64,000 nucleotides of DNA, taken from positions 186,001-250,000 of the forward strand of contig NZ_DASZBU010000010.1 of assembly GCF_035943815.1 (NCBI RefSeq), written 5' to 3'. Origin of the DNA: Frateuria_A sp035943815 (lineage in GTDB: Bacteria; Pseudomonadota; Gammaproteobacteria; Xanthomonadales; Rhodanobacteraceae). How positions within the stretch are numbered: position 1 is the stretch's first letter; the number at the start of each line of letters is the position of its first letter. The translations under genes were made by a program, and so were the position numbers. Positions 1 to 8,243 of the stretch are shown piece by piece. The notes under the pieces are model-generated. The model did no database searches. It was given only the letters and a program-made list of their open reading frames with translations, and had not been told where the DNA came from.

Positions 1-316
1 GCGCGACCAGACCCGGGCCGCCGTGCCCTGGGCCGATCACATAGATCATGTCCAGGTCGTGTGCCTTGATCAGCCGGTTCAGGTGCACGTAGATGAAGTT
101 GAGGCCCGTGGTCGTGCCCCAGTGACCCAGCAGGCGCGGCTTGATGTGGCTGCGTTCGAGCGGAACCTTCAGCAGCGGATTGTCCTGCAGGTAGATCTGG
201 CCGACGGTCAGGTAGTTCGCCGCGCGCCAGTACGCATCCATGCGCCGGAGCAGGTCATCGGAAAGGGGCGTGGACGTGGTCTGTTCGGGGACTTGCGCCG
301 GGACGTCGGTAAACAT
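1..316 (-). CDS. xfp: Phosphoketolase, N-terminal 105 residues (runs off left edge)
   Basis: The reverse strand from the ATG at 316 reads MFTDVPAQ, then 'YWRAANYLTVGQIYL', 'IKPRLLGHWGTT', 'GLNFIYVHLNR' and 'GPGHGGPG', which are the conserved N-terminal blocks of thiamine-diphosphate phosphoketolase. The family splits xylulose-5-P or fructose-6-P with phosphate into acetyl-P plus a triose or tetrose phosphate, giving an acetyl-P/ATP route that needs no respiration. The gene lies 51 bp downstream of the stress-protein gene ending at 368, on the same strand, and no promoter is visible between them, so it is probably the second gene of the unit driven by the FNR-type box at 1221. Only the N-terminus is in the window. 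Confidence 0.9.
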   Translation of the reverse strand, partial: MFTDVPAQVPEQTTSTPLSDDLLRRMDAYWRAANYLTVGQIYLQDNPLLKVPLERSHIKPRLLGHWGTTTGLNFIYVHLNRLIKAHDLDMIYVIGPGHGGPGLVA

Positions 317-367
317 GGGTCTGGCTCCGCTTGGATGAAGCTTTTCCGGGTGCGTAGGGGAGTGGTG

Positions 368-1168
368 TCAGTGCGCGAGCAGCAACGGCAGATGCGTGTG
401 CGAAAGCACGTGGTGCGTCGCGCCGCCGAGTACCAGTTCGCTGATCCGCGGGCGACCCCAGGCGCCCATGACCAGCAGATCCGCCTGCATGGCATCGGCT
501 TCGCGCAGCAAGTGCGCGCCGGTGTCGTCTCCGGGGTCGAACGAGCGGCGCTGCCGTACCGTCACGCCCTGGCGTGCCAGCCACTCGCCTACGGCAAGTG
601 TGGGTGGACCGAAACCCGGCAGGGTTTCGTGCCATCCGTCCAGCAGGTGGATTTCCTCCGCCTTGCGCAGCAAGGGCAAGGCGGCGCGAATGGCTTTGGT
701 GGATTCTCCCGACCCGTTCCATGCCACCAGCACCCGTTCGGGAGCGCTTCGCACCTCATAGGTCTCCGGCACCAGCAGCACCGGAGCGCCCCCGGCGAAG
801 AGGGTGCGGGTGATGTTGTCCCAGCCGACCGGCAGGTCATGCCGGCCGGGCGCGCTGCCGACGAGCAGGTCGGCCATGCGCGAGCGCGCCGCGAGCACTG
901 GGACGTACGGCCCGCGAAAGACCTCCCAACTGCCTTCCACGTTCCACCGCCGGCGGAGCTCGCTCCACCAGGGTGCGCAGTCGCGCGCCGTCTGCTCCTC
1001 GGCTTCCAGGACCGCCAGTGCATCGGGGATCGCCGTCACCGAAGGGATCTGCGGGACGATGTGGACGCCCGCCACGAAGGCCTGCTGCTGTTGCGCAATC
1101 GCGAGGCCGAGCTGGACGGCGGCGGTGTCCTCCCGCATTTGTCCGACATTGATGATCATCTCGTACAT
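368..1168 (-). CDS. Tandem-domain universal stress protein (266 aa)
   Basis: Two Usp alpha/beta domains are fused. The C-terminal half has 'VLVAWNGSGESTKAIRAAL' and the block 'GAWGRPRISELVLGGATHHVL', a version of the G-2X-G-9X-G(S/T) nucleotide motif that ends GGA instead of GS/GT; the N-terminal half has no such motif. The ATG at 1168 is preceded by GGGAGAAG and lies 18 nt below the start predicted from the FNR-type box; an upstream in-frame extension would pass through that box and is rejected. Usp proteins bind ATP or oligomerise in growth-arrested cells, but the exact role here is unknown. The gene is the first of seven usp genes in the island and leads the unit with phosphoketolase. Confidence 0.9.
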   Translation of the reverse strand: MYEMIINVGQMREDTAAVQLGLAIAQQQQAFVAGVHIVPQIPSVTAIPDALAVLEAEEQTARDCAPWWSELRRRWNVEGSWEVFRGPYVPVLAARSRMADLLVGSAPGRHDLPVGWDNITRTLFAGGAPVLLVPETYEVRSAPERVLVAWNGSGESTKAIRAALPLLRKAEEIHLLDGWHETLPGFGPPTLAVGEWLARQGVTVRQRRSFDPGDDTGAHLLREADAMQADLLVMGAWGRPRISELVLGGATHHVLSHTHLPLLLAH

Positions 1169-1220
1169 GGCGCTTCTCCCGACGAGGCTTTCATCCTCGT
1201 TCGGTAACTGGGAGCGTCCT

Positions 1221-1234
1221 TTGATCAGGATCAA
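1221..1234 (-). promoter_or_regulatory. FNR-type box for usp-xfp unit
   Basis: TTGATCAGGATCAA is a perfect palindrome of the TTGAY-N4-RTCAA type. With the box centred at -41.5, transcription on the minus strand would start near 1186, 18 nt before the ATG at 1168. Confidence 0.85.
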
Positions 1235-1324
1235 CACAGGCCGCGGACCTGCGGCGTGACGAGCGATCCGGATCGGCGCCGGTCGGTTTGGATCGCGCTC
1301 GGCCTGCGTTGGGCAGCCGCGGGA

Positions 1325-1338
1325 TTGACCAGGGTCAA
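1325..1338 (+). promoter_or_regulatory. FNR-type box for SDR-usp-ATPase operon
   Basis: TTGACCAGGGTCAA. A TAGTCT -10 element lies at 1360-1365, the spacing of a class II FNR promoter with its start near 1373, 26 nt before the ATG at 1399. This site and the one at 1221 drive divergent units. Confidence 0.87.
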
Positions 1339-1398
1339 GTCGCCTGGCGACCAGCCGCCTAGTCTGGCCGCGTCCGATCGACCAGCGCGGAGAACGCC

Positions 1399-2169
1399 AT
1401 GAACAGGCTCCAGGACAAAGTCGCCATCGTGACTGGCGGCGCGGTGGGGATAGGTGCCGCGTGCGCACGGCGCATGGCCGCTGAGGGCGCCAAGGTGGCG
1501 ATCCTCGATCGAATGACCGATTCAGGCCGTGAACTGGCGGGAGAACTGGTCGGGCTCGGCTACCAGGCGCGCTACCTTCATGCCGACGTCGCGTCGGAGA
1601 CCGGGGTGGCCCATGCCATCGACGAAGTCGCCAGCCTTTTCGGCCGTCTGGACGTCCTCGTCAACAACGCCGGCATTGCCGGCCCGGACAAGCCCACCCA
1701 CGAGTTGACCGAAGAAGAGTGGGACCGCGTGCAGGCGATCAACGTCAAGGGCGTGTTCTTCTGCACGAAGCACGCGATCCCCCACATGCGCCGGGCGGGC
1801 GGCGGCAGCATCGTCAACCTGTCCTCGATCTACGGCCTGGTCGGCGCCGCCGACGTGCCGCCTTATCACGCATCCAAGGGTGCCGTGCGGCTGATGAGCA
1901 AGACCGATGCGCTGCTGTATGCGCGCGACGGCATCCGGGTCAACTCGGTGCACCCGGGCTTCATCTGGACGCCCATGGTGCATGGCTTCCTTTCCGGCCA
2001 CGGTGGCGACCTCGACGAGCAGCGGCGGCAGGTCGGCGCGCTGCATCCGCTGGGGCACATGGGCGAGCCCGACGACATCGCGTGGGGCGTGGTCTACCTC
2101 GCCAGCGACGAGGCCAGGTTCGTCACCGGCAGCGAACTGGTCATCGATGGCGGCTACACCTGCCGCTGA
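1399..2169 (+). CDS. Short-chain dehydrogenase/reductase (classical SDR, 256 aa)
   Basis: It shows the Rossmann motif TGGAVGIG at residues 12-19, NNAG at 89-92, a catalytic serine near 143 and the YHASK catalytic pair Tyr156/Lys160. It ends with 'FVTGSELVIDGGYTCR', typical of classical SDRs of about 250 residues. These are NAD(P)-dependent oxidoreductases. An acidic Asp37 after beta-2 ('AILDRMT') suggests NAD rather than NADP. The substrate cannot be assigned. It is the first gene of a tight operon: 11 bp separate its stop from the next usp gene, which is followed by an overlapping P-type ATPase. The FNR-type box and TAGTCT -10 upstream suggest induction at low oxygen. Confidence 0.9.
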   Translation: MNRLQDKVAIVTGGAVGIGAACARRMAAEGAKVAILDRMTDSGRELAGELVGLGYQARYLHADVASETGVAHAIDEVASLFGRLDVLVNNAGIAGPDKPTHELTEEEWDRVQAINVKGVFFCTKHAIPHMRRAGGGSIVNLSSIYGLVGAADVPPYHASKGAVRLMSKTDALLYARDGIRVNSVHPGFIWTPMVHGFLSGHGGDLDEQRRQVGALHPLGHMGEPDDIAWGVVYLASDEARFVTGSELVIDGGYTCR

Positions 2170-2180
2170 AGGAGACGCGT

Positions 2181-2618
2181 ATGTACAACCACATCCTGTT
2201 GCCGACGGACGGTTCGGAAGTGTCTGCCCGGGCGGTTGACGCGGGTATCGGACTGGCCAAGGCGCTCATGGCACGCGTGTATGCACTGCACGTGATAGCG
2301 CCGTTCCAGTCCATGGCGTACATGAGCCAGATCATTCCCCAGAGCGAGTCCAGCTATACGGCGGAGTCGGTGCGCTGGGCGGAGCGCTATCTGGGAGAGG
2401 TGCGCGACAAGTGCCAGCAGGCCGGGGTCTACTGCGACAGCGACTACCTGATCGACAAGCATCCGTGCGATGTCATCCTGCGGATGGCGCGGGAAAAGGG
2501 CTGCGACCTGATCGTCATGGGTTCGCACGGGTGGCGTGGCCTCACCAGACTGCTCCTGGGCAGCGAGACGCAAAAAGTACTTGTCCACAGCGAGCTTCCT
2601 GTTCTGGTCTGCCATTGA
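2181..2618 (+). CDS. Single-domain universal stress protein (145 aa)
   Basis: This is a canonical single-domain Usp: it begins 'MYNHILLPTDGSEVSARAV' and ends with 'GSHGWRGLTRLLLGSE', a full G-2X-G-9X-G(S/T) ATP-binding motif. It is the only usp in the window with the unaltered motif, so it is the best candidate for an ATP-binding family member. The ATG at 2181 follows AAGGAG at good spacing. It is the second gene of the SDR operon, and its TGA overlaps the proposed TTG start of the ATPase gene, which implies translational coupling. Confidence 0.92.
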   Translation: MYNHILLPTDGSEVSARAVDAGIGLAKALMARVYALHVIAPFQSMAYMSQIIPQSESSYTAESVRWAERYLGEVRDKCQQAGVYCDSDYLIDKHPCDVILRMAREKGCDLIVMGSHGWRGLTRLLLGSETQKVLVHSELPVLVCH

Positions 2619-5173
2619 ACGGGGTTGCGCCGCCGTCGGACCGTCGCGCGACCGGGCTGGACCACGGTCAAGCGCGGCGCCGGCTCGCCAGCGAGGGCTT
2701 GAACGCGCTACCCGGCAGCCAGCATCAGCCGCTCTTGCGCATCGCGCTCAAGGTGCTGCTGGAGCCGATGTTCCTGCTCCTGCTGACCGCCGGCGGACTC
2801 TACCTGGCCCTCGGTGATCGCGGCGAGGCCGGCTTCCTGCTCGGCTCGGTGGTGTTCGTGATCGGCATCACGCTCGCCCAGGAACGCAAGACGCAGCGGG
2901 CGCTGGAAGCCCTGCGCGACCTGTCGGCGCCCCGCGCCCTGGTGATCCGCGAGGGGCGCCATCAGCGCATCGCCGCCACCGAAGTGGTGCGCGGCGACCT
3001 GCTGGTGTTGAGCGAGGGTGACCGCATCCCCGCCGACGCAGTGCTTCGCGAGGGCTTGCTGGAGGTGGACGAGTCCCTGCTGACCGGCGAGGCCGCGGCC
3101 GTCACGCGGCTTCCCGGCGGAGAAGCCGCGCGCGTGTCCGCGGGCACGGTGGTGACCAAGGGGAGGGGGCTCGCCGATGTGGTGGCCACCGGGCCGGCCA
3201 CCGCCATGGGCAGGATCGGGCTGGCCCTGGCTTCTACCCAGGAGACGCCGTCGGGCATGCAACGCGCCTCGGGCCGGCTCGTGCGCGCGCTGGCCGTGGC
3301 GGCAGTGTTGCTCGCGATCGGCTACACCTTGCTGCGCTGGCTATGGGACGGTGCCGGGCTGCTCGACAGCATCCTCTCGGGCGTCGCATTGAGCATGGCG
3401 ATCCTCCCGGAAGAGCTCCCGGTGATCCTCACCGTGTTCTTCGCGATGGGCGCATGGCGCATGGCCCGCCACCAGGTACTCACCCGCCGCATGGCCGCGG
3501 TGGAGGCACTCGGCGCCGTGACGGTGCTGGCGGTGGACAAGACCGGCACCCTGACGCAGAACCGCATGCGACTCATGGTGCTGGCCAGGCCGGACGGCGG
3601 CGAGGTGGGCGAAGCCGAGCCCGCGCTCCCGGCCGGATTCGGCGAGCTGCTGCGTTGCCTGCTTTTGGCGACACCTGCATCGTCCTTCGACCCGATGGAA
3701 CAAGCCATTCACGTCTACGCCGCCCGGTATCCCGATGACCTCGGGAGCGACGCCGAAACAGCGCCCGTGCGCGAGTACGCGCTTTCGCACGAGGTGCTGG
3801 CAATGACGCGCGCATTCGCCACCGGCGCATTGGGTCTTCACTTGCTGGCGGCCAAGGGTGCTCCCGAGGCGATCGTCGCACTGTGCCGGCTGGCGCCGCC
3901 CGACGCAGCCATGGCGGTGGCGCAGGCGGAGGCGCTGGCCGCGAAAGGCCTGCGCGTGCTGGGCGTGGCCCGGGCGCAGTGGCAGGGGCCGGAATGGCCT
4001 GAGAGCCAGCGTGATTTTTCCTACCGCCTGCTCGGCTTCGCCGGCTTCGGCGATCCCCCGCGGGAGGGCGTATCCGCTGCCGTGGCCGAATGCCGGCAGG
4101 CCGGCGTACGCGTGCTCATGCTAACCGGCGACCACCCGGTGACCGCACGCGCCGTCGGCGACCGGATCGGCATGGCACCGGGCCGCGAGGTGCTGACGGG
4201 CGATCGCATCGACGCGCTCGACGATGGCCTCCTGCGCGAGCGCCTCCATCGCGTCGACATCTGCGCGAGGCTGCGCCCCGAGCAGAAGCTCCGCCTGGTG
4301 CGCCTGTTCCAGCAGCAGGGCGAGGTCGTGGCGATGACCGGCGACGGGGTCAACGATGCGCCCGCATTGAAGGCAGCCGACATCGGCATCGCGATGGGCC
4401 AGCGCGGCACCGACGTGGCGCGCGAAGCGGCCGCCCTGGTGCTGCAGGACGACAGCTTTGCCAGCATCGTGAAGGCGTTACGCCAGGGGCGGCGGATCTA
4501 CGACAACATCTCCCATGCAACGGCCTACGTGTTCGCCGTGCACGCGCCGGTGATCGCGCTGGCGCTGATGCCGGCGCTGTTGCACTGGCCGATGCTGCTG
4601 CTGCCTGCACACATCGTCCTGCTGCAGCTGGTCATCGATCCTGCGTGCTCGCTGGTGTTCGAGGCGGAGCCGGAGGCGCCCGACATCATGCAGCGTCCGC
4701 CGCGCCCCTCGTCGGCATCGCCGTTCGCGCCGGCGAAGCTCGCCTACGCGCTGGGCCAGGGCGGCGGGCTGGCGATCATCCTGGTGTGCGGTTGCGGAAT
4801 CGTGCTGTCGTTGGGATGGAGCGCGGCGGCGGCGCGTACCGTGATGTTCGTCGGGCTGGCTGCCTGCCTTCTCCTGCTGGTGCTTGTCCACCGCCAGCGC
4901 CATGCCACGGCGGCGCCAGGGCAGGGCAACCGCTGGTGGCTGGTCATGGTGGCCGGCCTGACCGCGATGCTGGTGGTGGTGCTGGGCATACCGCCCGTGC
5001 GTGGGTTGCTTGCCCTGGCCACTCCCGGGCCTGCCACCGCAGCGGCCACCGCCCTGGTGGTGCTGGCGCTGCTCTGCTGGCTTGCCTTGCTACCCGCCAT
5101 GGTCAGCGGCTCGCGTCGTGCCTGGTCGTTATGGCGTTCCGCCCGCCTGGACCACAACCACGCGCGGAGTTGA
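2615..5173 (+). CDS. P-type cation-transporting ATPase with PEELP motif (852 aa)
   Basis: A complete P-type ATPase: actuator TGEA at 157-160, phosphorylation motif DKTGTLT with Asp308, nucleotide-binding KGAPE, and hinge TGDGVND at 575-581. The M4 transport motif is PEELP (265-269), which is neither the PEGLP of Ca2+ pumps, the CPC of heavy-metal pumps, nor the PEMLP of MgtA, so the ion is left open. The start is inferred to be the TTG at 2615, which overlaps the TGA of the upstream usp; the next in-frame ATG (2768) would remove the conserved N-terminal cytosolic segment. The operon promoter lies at 1325. The stop codon lies inside the FNR-type box of the next unit. Confidence 0.85.
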   Translation: MNGVAPPSDRRATGLDHGQARRRLASEGLNALPGSQHQPLLRIALKVLLEPMFLLLLTAGGLYLALGDRGEAGFLLGSVVFVIGITLAQERKTQRALEALRDLSAPRALVIREGRHQRIAATEVVRGDLLVLSEGDRIPADAVLREGLLEVDESLLTGEAAAVTRLPGGEAARVSAGTVVTKGRGLADVVATGPATAMGRIGLALASTQETPSGMQRASGRLVRALAVAAVLLAIGYTLLRWLWDGAGLLDSILSGVALSMAILPEELPVILTVFFAMGAWRMARHQVLTRRMAAVEALGAVTVLAVDKTGTLTQNRMRLMVLARPDGGEVGEAEPALPAGFGELLRCLLLATPASSFDPMEQAIHVYAARYPDDLGSDAETAPVREYALSHEVLAMTRAFATGALGLHLLAAKGAPEAIVALCRLAPPDAAMAVAQAEALAAKGLRVLGVARAQWQGPEWPESQRDFSYRLLGFAGFGDPPREGVSAAVAECRQAGVRVLMLTGDHPVTARAVGDRIGMAPGREVLTGDRIDALDDGLLRERLHRVDICARLRPEQKLRLVRLFQQQGEVVAMTGDGVNDAPALKAADIGIAMGQRGTDVAREAAALVLQDDSFASIVKALRQGRRIYDNISHATAYVFAVHAPVIALALMPALLHWPMLLLPAHIVLLQLVIDPACSLVFEAEPEAPDIMQRPPRPSSASPFAPAKLAYALGQGGGLAIILVCGCGIVLSLGWSAAAARTVMFVGLAACLLLLVLVHRQRHATAAPGQGNRWWLVMVAGLTAMLVVVLGIPPVRGLLALATPGPATAAATALVVLALLCWLALLPAMVSGSRRAWSLWRSARLDHNHARS

Positions 5174-5183
5174 TGAGGATCAA
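5170..5183 (+). promoter_or_regulatory. FNR-type box for GNAT-usp unit
   Basis: TTGATGAGGATCAA. The TGA stop of the upstream ATPase (5171-5173) lies within the box. Predicted start is near 5218, 35 nt before the ATG at 5253. Confidence 0.82.
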
Positions 5184-5252
5184 TCCCGGGCGGCGCATGC
5201 CATGTCCCAATGCGGCCACAGGGGTACCACCCAACGCGCCGAGGTTCCCTCC

Positions 5253-5816
5253 ATGGCCACCCTATCGACCGACGCTTCACCGCTGCGCGCCCCGATCCTG
5301 CTCGAGGGAACGCATTGGATCGACCATCTGCGCGACGGTACGGTCGTGCTGATCCGTCCGCTGCGCCCCGACGACCGCGCACGCGAGGAGGAATTCCTGC
5401 GCGCGATGTCGCCGGACAGCAAGCGCCTGCGTTTCCTGTGCAGCTTCCGCGAGGCGAGCCCTGAGCTGGTCGACCAGCTGATGGATGTCGACTACGACAA
5501 GCGGATGGCCTACGTGGCGCTGGCGCATGAGGATGGCCACCTGCACGAGGTCGGCGTGAGCCGATACAGCGCATCGAACGACGGCGCGCAGTGCGAATGC
5601 GCGGTTACGGTGGCAGACCACTGGCGGCACCGCGGATTGGCCGTGGTGCTGATGCGCCACCTCATCGACATGGCCCGCAAGCGCGGTTTCCGGCAGATGT
5701 ATTCGGTCGATGCAGCGGACAACCAGCCCATGCAGGAGTTGGCTGCCTACCTGGGATTCAAGCGTTCGCTCGACCCGAACGATCCCACGCAGGCCATCCA
5801 TACGCTGACCTTGTGA
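5253..5816 (+). CDS. GNAT-family N-acetyltransferase (187 aa)
   Basis: The protein has the GNAT fold signature: 'GTVVLIRPLRPDDRAREEEF' at the start of the domain, and the acetyl-CoA pyrophosphate-loop region in 'CAVTVADHWRHRGLAVVLMRHLIDMARKRG'. It resembles the acetyltransferase part of Pat-type protein lysine acetylases, but the substrate is not determined. An in-frame ATG at 5202 would lie upstream of the promoter-predicted start and has no ribosome site, so the ATG at 5253 with GAGG 8 nt upstream is preferred. It is followed 8 bp later by a usp gene. A role in modifying metabolic enzymes during energy limitation is inference only. Confidence 0.85.
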   Translation: MATLSTDASPLRAPILLEGTHWIDHLRDGTVVLIRPLRPDDRAREEEFLRAMSPDSKRLRFLCSFREASPELVDQLMDVDYDKRMAYVALAHEDGHLHEVGVSRYSASNDGAQCECAVTVADHWRHRGLAVVLMRHLIDMARKRGFRQMYSVDAADNQPMQELAAYLGFKRSLDPNDPTQAIHTLTL

Positions 5817-5824
5817 GGAGCGCC

Positions 5825-6715
5825 ATGAACGTGGTTTCCCATTCCCCCACCCAGGAGCCGGGCGTCGTCGCCAGGGAGTCGGCCCTCGCCGCCAACCGGC
5901 CTTCCGACATCGTCGCCGTCGCCACCAGCACGTCACCCTGGAACCCGGCCGTACGGGTGGCTGCGACGCTGGCTTCGCGATGGCAGAGCCTGTTGACCGG
6001 CTGCTTTGTCGATGAATCGCTGCGGATGCTGCATGGCCCCGAGAGCGAACCCTCGGTGCTCGGCCTGCTGTTGGATACGCCTGTCCGGGATTTCAAGGAG
6101 GGCGATGAATTCAGATCCTTCGCACGATCGAAGGGCGTGCCGCACGCATCCTGGGTAGTCGCGCACACCGGCCTCGCGCGCGTGCTCCGCGAGCTGGGCG
6201 CCTGGCACAGCCTGGCCGTGCTGGAACGCGACGTGGTCAATGGGGAGAGCCTGTCCGAACTGCTCGGCGAAGTACTTCTGTCCTGCCGGTTGCCCAGCCT
6301 GATTCTGCCGCCCGGCTGGAGTCGGGATGCCCAGCTCGCCCGCGTGCTGGTGGCCTGGGACGGCAGCGCCGAAGCCACGCGGGCCATCCATGCCGCGCTG
6401 CCCTTCCTGCAGGATGCCAGGCGGGTCGTGCTGCTCGATGGCGGCAGGCCGCACAGCCCGGAGGGCGAGTGCTACCTGCCTCACTTCGAACCCTTCGTGT
6501 ACATGTCCCGGCACGGCGTGGAAGCCGACCCGGTGTGCGTAGGCATCCCCGCACGCACGGCCGGCGCGTCGTTGCTGAAGAAGGCGGATCAGGTCGGCGC
6601 CGACCTGATCGTGATGGGCGCGTTCGCGCATTCGCGCCTGCGGGAGCGCGTGATAGGTGGGGCCACTCGCTACGTACTCCAGCATGCGCAGATTCCCGTC
6701 CTGCTGCAGCACTGA
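5825..6715 (+). CDS. Tandem-domain universal stress protein (296 aa)
   Basis: It is longer than its paralogues because of a non-conserved N-terminal extension of about 25 residues. The second Usp domain is evident in 'VLVAWDGSAEATRAIHAALPFL' and 'GAFAHSRLRERVIGGATRYVL'; the nucleotide motif is degenerate (the second glycine is Ala and the end is GGA). GAGGAG precedes the ATG at 5825. It is co-transcribed with the GNAT gene 8 bp upstream. Usp function in growth arrest is family knowledge; the partner is unknown. Confidence 0.9.
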   Translation: MNVVSHSPTQEPGVVARESALAANRPSDIVAVATSTSPWNPAVRVAATLASRWQSLLTGCFVDESLRMLHGPESEPSVLGLLLDTPVRDFKEGDEFRSFARSKGVPHASWVVAHTGLARVLRELGAWHSLAVLERDVVNGESLSELLGEVLLSCRLPSLILPPGWSRDAQLARVLVAWDGSAEATRAIHAALPFLQDARRVVLLDGGRPHSPEGECYLPHFEPFVYMSRHGVEADPVCVGIPARTAGASLLKKADQVGADLIVMGAFAHSRLRERVIGGATRYVLQHAQIPVLLQH

Positions 6716-6742
6716 CGCCGTCAGGTACGGCGGCTGTCGCAC

Positions 6743-6756
6743 TTGATGTGCGTCAA
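6743..6756 (+). promoter_or_regulatory. FNR-type box for OmpA-like lipoprotein gene
   Basis: TTGATGTGCGTCAA, with TAGCGT as the -10 at 6778-6783. Predicted start is near 6791, giving a 65-nt leader. Confidence 0.85.
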
Positions 6757-6855
6757 ATCGCGGTCCGGTTGCCGGACTAGCGTTCCTGCCGCAGGAGGTC
6801 ATTGCCCGCACCTCGCGGCGCGGGCGCCGGAGGGCACATCGCCCGGGAGGGCTGT

Positions 6856-7479
6856 ATGAAAAACGCAATGCACCCATGGATCTGGCTGTCGCTAAGCCTG
6901 GCCGTGCTCGCCGCGGCCGGTTGCGCCGACCGCGGGTACGTCAAGCAGACGGACTACGACGCCAGGATCGGTCAGATCGAGTCGCGGTTGCAGAACCAGG
7001 AGCAGCGCAGCGACCAGATGGAGCAGGAGATGCGGCAAAAGTTCGCGCATTACGATGCCGCGATCAGCCAGGCTGCCGGCCGCATCCGGGTCGACGCCAT
7101 CGCGCACTTCGCGTTCGACAAGGCCTCGCTTGAGGACCAGGACAAAGCGCTGCTGGATGACTTCGCCAAGGTGATCCAGCAATACCACCCCCAGGCTCTG
7201 GTCACGGTGGAAGGCTTCGCCGACCCGGCCGGATCCGCCGGCTACAACCAGCGCCTGGGCAGGAAGCGCGCGGAGGCGGTGCGTGACTACCTGGTCAGCA
7301 GTGGCGGCCTGCCGGCCGACAAGGTGCGCGCAGTGAGCTACGGCGAGGCCAGGAACCGCCAGAACATGCCTGGCAAGACGCATGACGAGGGCGGGGAAAA
7401 CCGCAGGGTGACGCTGGTGGTCGACATGGCCGGCCAGGCACAGCAGCCCGACCAGAGCAACCAGACCAACGGTTCATAG
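6856..7479 (+). CDS. OmpA-family peptidoglycan-associated lipoprotein (207 aa)
   Basis: The signal peptide ends in the lipobox LAAAGC with Cys23, so this is a lipoprotein. Residues about 30-70 are rich in Gln/Glu/Arg and probably form a short coiled coil, followed by an OmpA/Pal domain ('GFADPAGSAGYNQRLGRKRA') that binds peptidoglycan meso-DAP. The C-terminal tail is polar (QPDQSNQTNGS). It probably tethers the outer membrane to the wall, as Pal or OmpA-like lipoproteins do. The FNR-type promoter places envelope reinforcement in the same response as the stress proteins. GGGAGG lies a little upstream of the ATG. Confidence 0.9.
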   Translation: MKNAMHPWIWLSLSLAVLAAAGCADRGYVKQTDYDARIGQIESRLQNQEQRSDQMEQEMRQKFAHYDAAISQAAGRIRVDAIAHFAFDKASLEDQDKALLDDFAKVIQQYHPQALVTVEGFADPAGSAGYNQRLGRKRAEAVRDYLVSSGGLPADKVRAVSYGEARNRQNMPGKTHDEGGENRRVTLVVDMAGQAQQPDQSNQTNGS

Positions 7480-7628
7480 CGACCCGGGTCTTTGGCGGCA
7501 AGGCCGGCAGCGGCGGAACGGGCGCGGGCGCCAACGTCATCCGTTCACCTGCTTCATGACTAGGCCTCTGCGCGCCGCCTGCGCATCCCGCGCCCTCGGC
7601 TGCGCATGCCATGCTTCCGAGGTGTCTC

Positions 7629-8216
7629 ATGGACATACAGATCCGAAGCCATGCGTCGTTGCCCGCGCCCCACAGGGAAGGCGGCATGTCGTTGCTTAGT
7701 GCGCTCACACGGCGCCACAGTACCCGCGTCTATAACGACCGGGCCGTGCCGGAGCAGTTGCTGTCCGACCTGCTGTGGGCCGCATGCGGCGTCAACCGTC
7801 CCGAAACCGGTGGGCGGACGGCGCCGTCGGCACGCAACTGGCGCGAGATCGACATCTACGTCGCGACGTCCGCAGGGGCCTGGCGTTACGGGCCGGAAGA
7901 CCACTGCCTGTATCCGGTGCTGTCGAGGGACGTGCGCGCGTCGACGGGCCTGCAGGATTTCGTGGGCACGGCCGCGCTGGAGCTGGTTTACGTGGCCGAC
8001 CTTGCGCGGATGGAAGTGACCGAGCCGCTGGAGCGGCGGTTCTACTGCGGCGTCGACGCCGGGACCATGGCGCAGAACGTCTATCTGTTCTGCGCCGCCG
8101 CGGGGCTGGCCACCGTCGTACGCGGACTGGTTGACCGGAGCAGCTTGGTAAGGACGCTGGGACTGGGCGCCCGTCAGCGCGTGCTGCTGGCGCAGACGGT
8201 CGGCTTCGCGGCCTGA
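7629..8216 (+). CDS. SagB-type/Acg-like nitroreductase (195 aa)
   Basis: Signature blocks of the FMN nitroreductase fold are 'RRHSTRVYNDRAV' (FMN phosphate-binding arginines) and 'TAPSARNWREIDIYV'. The protein is short and resembles the SagB/'McbC-like' branch more than NfsB. These enzymes use NAD(P)H and FMN or sequester FMN; the substrate is unknown. The ATG at 7629 is preferred to an in-frame ATG at 7611 because GAGG lies 7-10 nt before it. No convincing FNR-type box is present in the 149 bp upstream, so it may be transcribed from the lipoprotein promoter. Nitroreductases are also prominent in the DosR regulon (acg). Confidence 0.85.
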   Translation: MDIQIRSHASLPAPHREGGMSLLSALTRRHSTRVYNDRAVPEQLLSDLLWAACGVNRPETGGRTAPSARNWREIDIYVATSAGAWRYGPEDHCLYPVLSRDVRASTGLQDFVGTAALELVYVADLARMEVTEPLERRFYCGVDAGTMAQNVYLFCAAAGLATVVRGLVDRSSLVRTLGLGARQRVLLAQTVGFAA

Positions 8217-8243
8217 AGGAGGCACCGCCGCCGCAAGTCGAAA

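Noticed and set aside
5202..5252. Upstream ATG for the GNAT gene
   Set aside because: It lies above the predicted transcription start and has no ribosome site; the ATG at 5253 has GAGG.
7536..7560. Possible FNR-type box before the nitroreductase gene
   Set aside because: TTCACCTGCTTCAT has too many mismatches and no -10 at the right distance.
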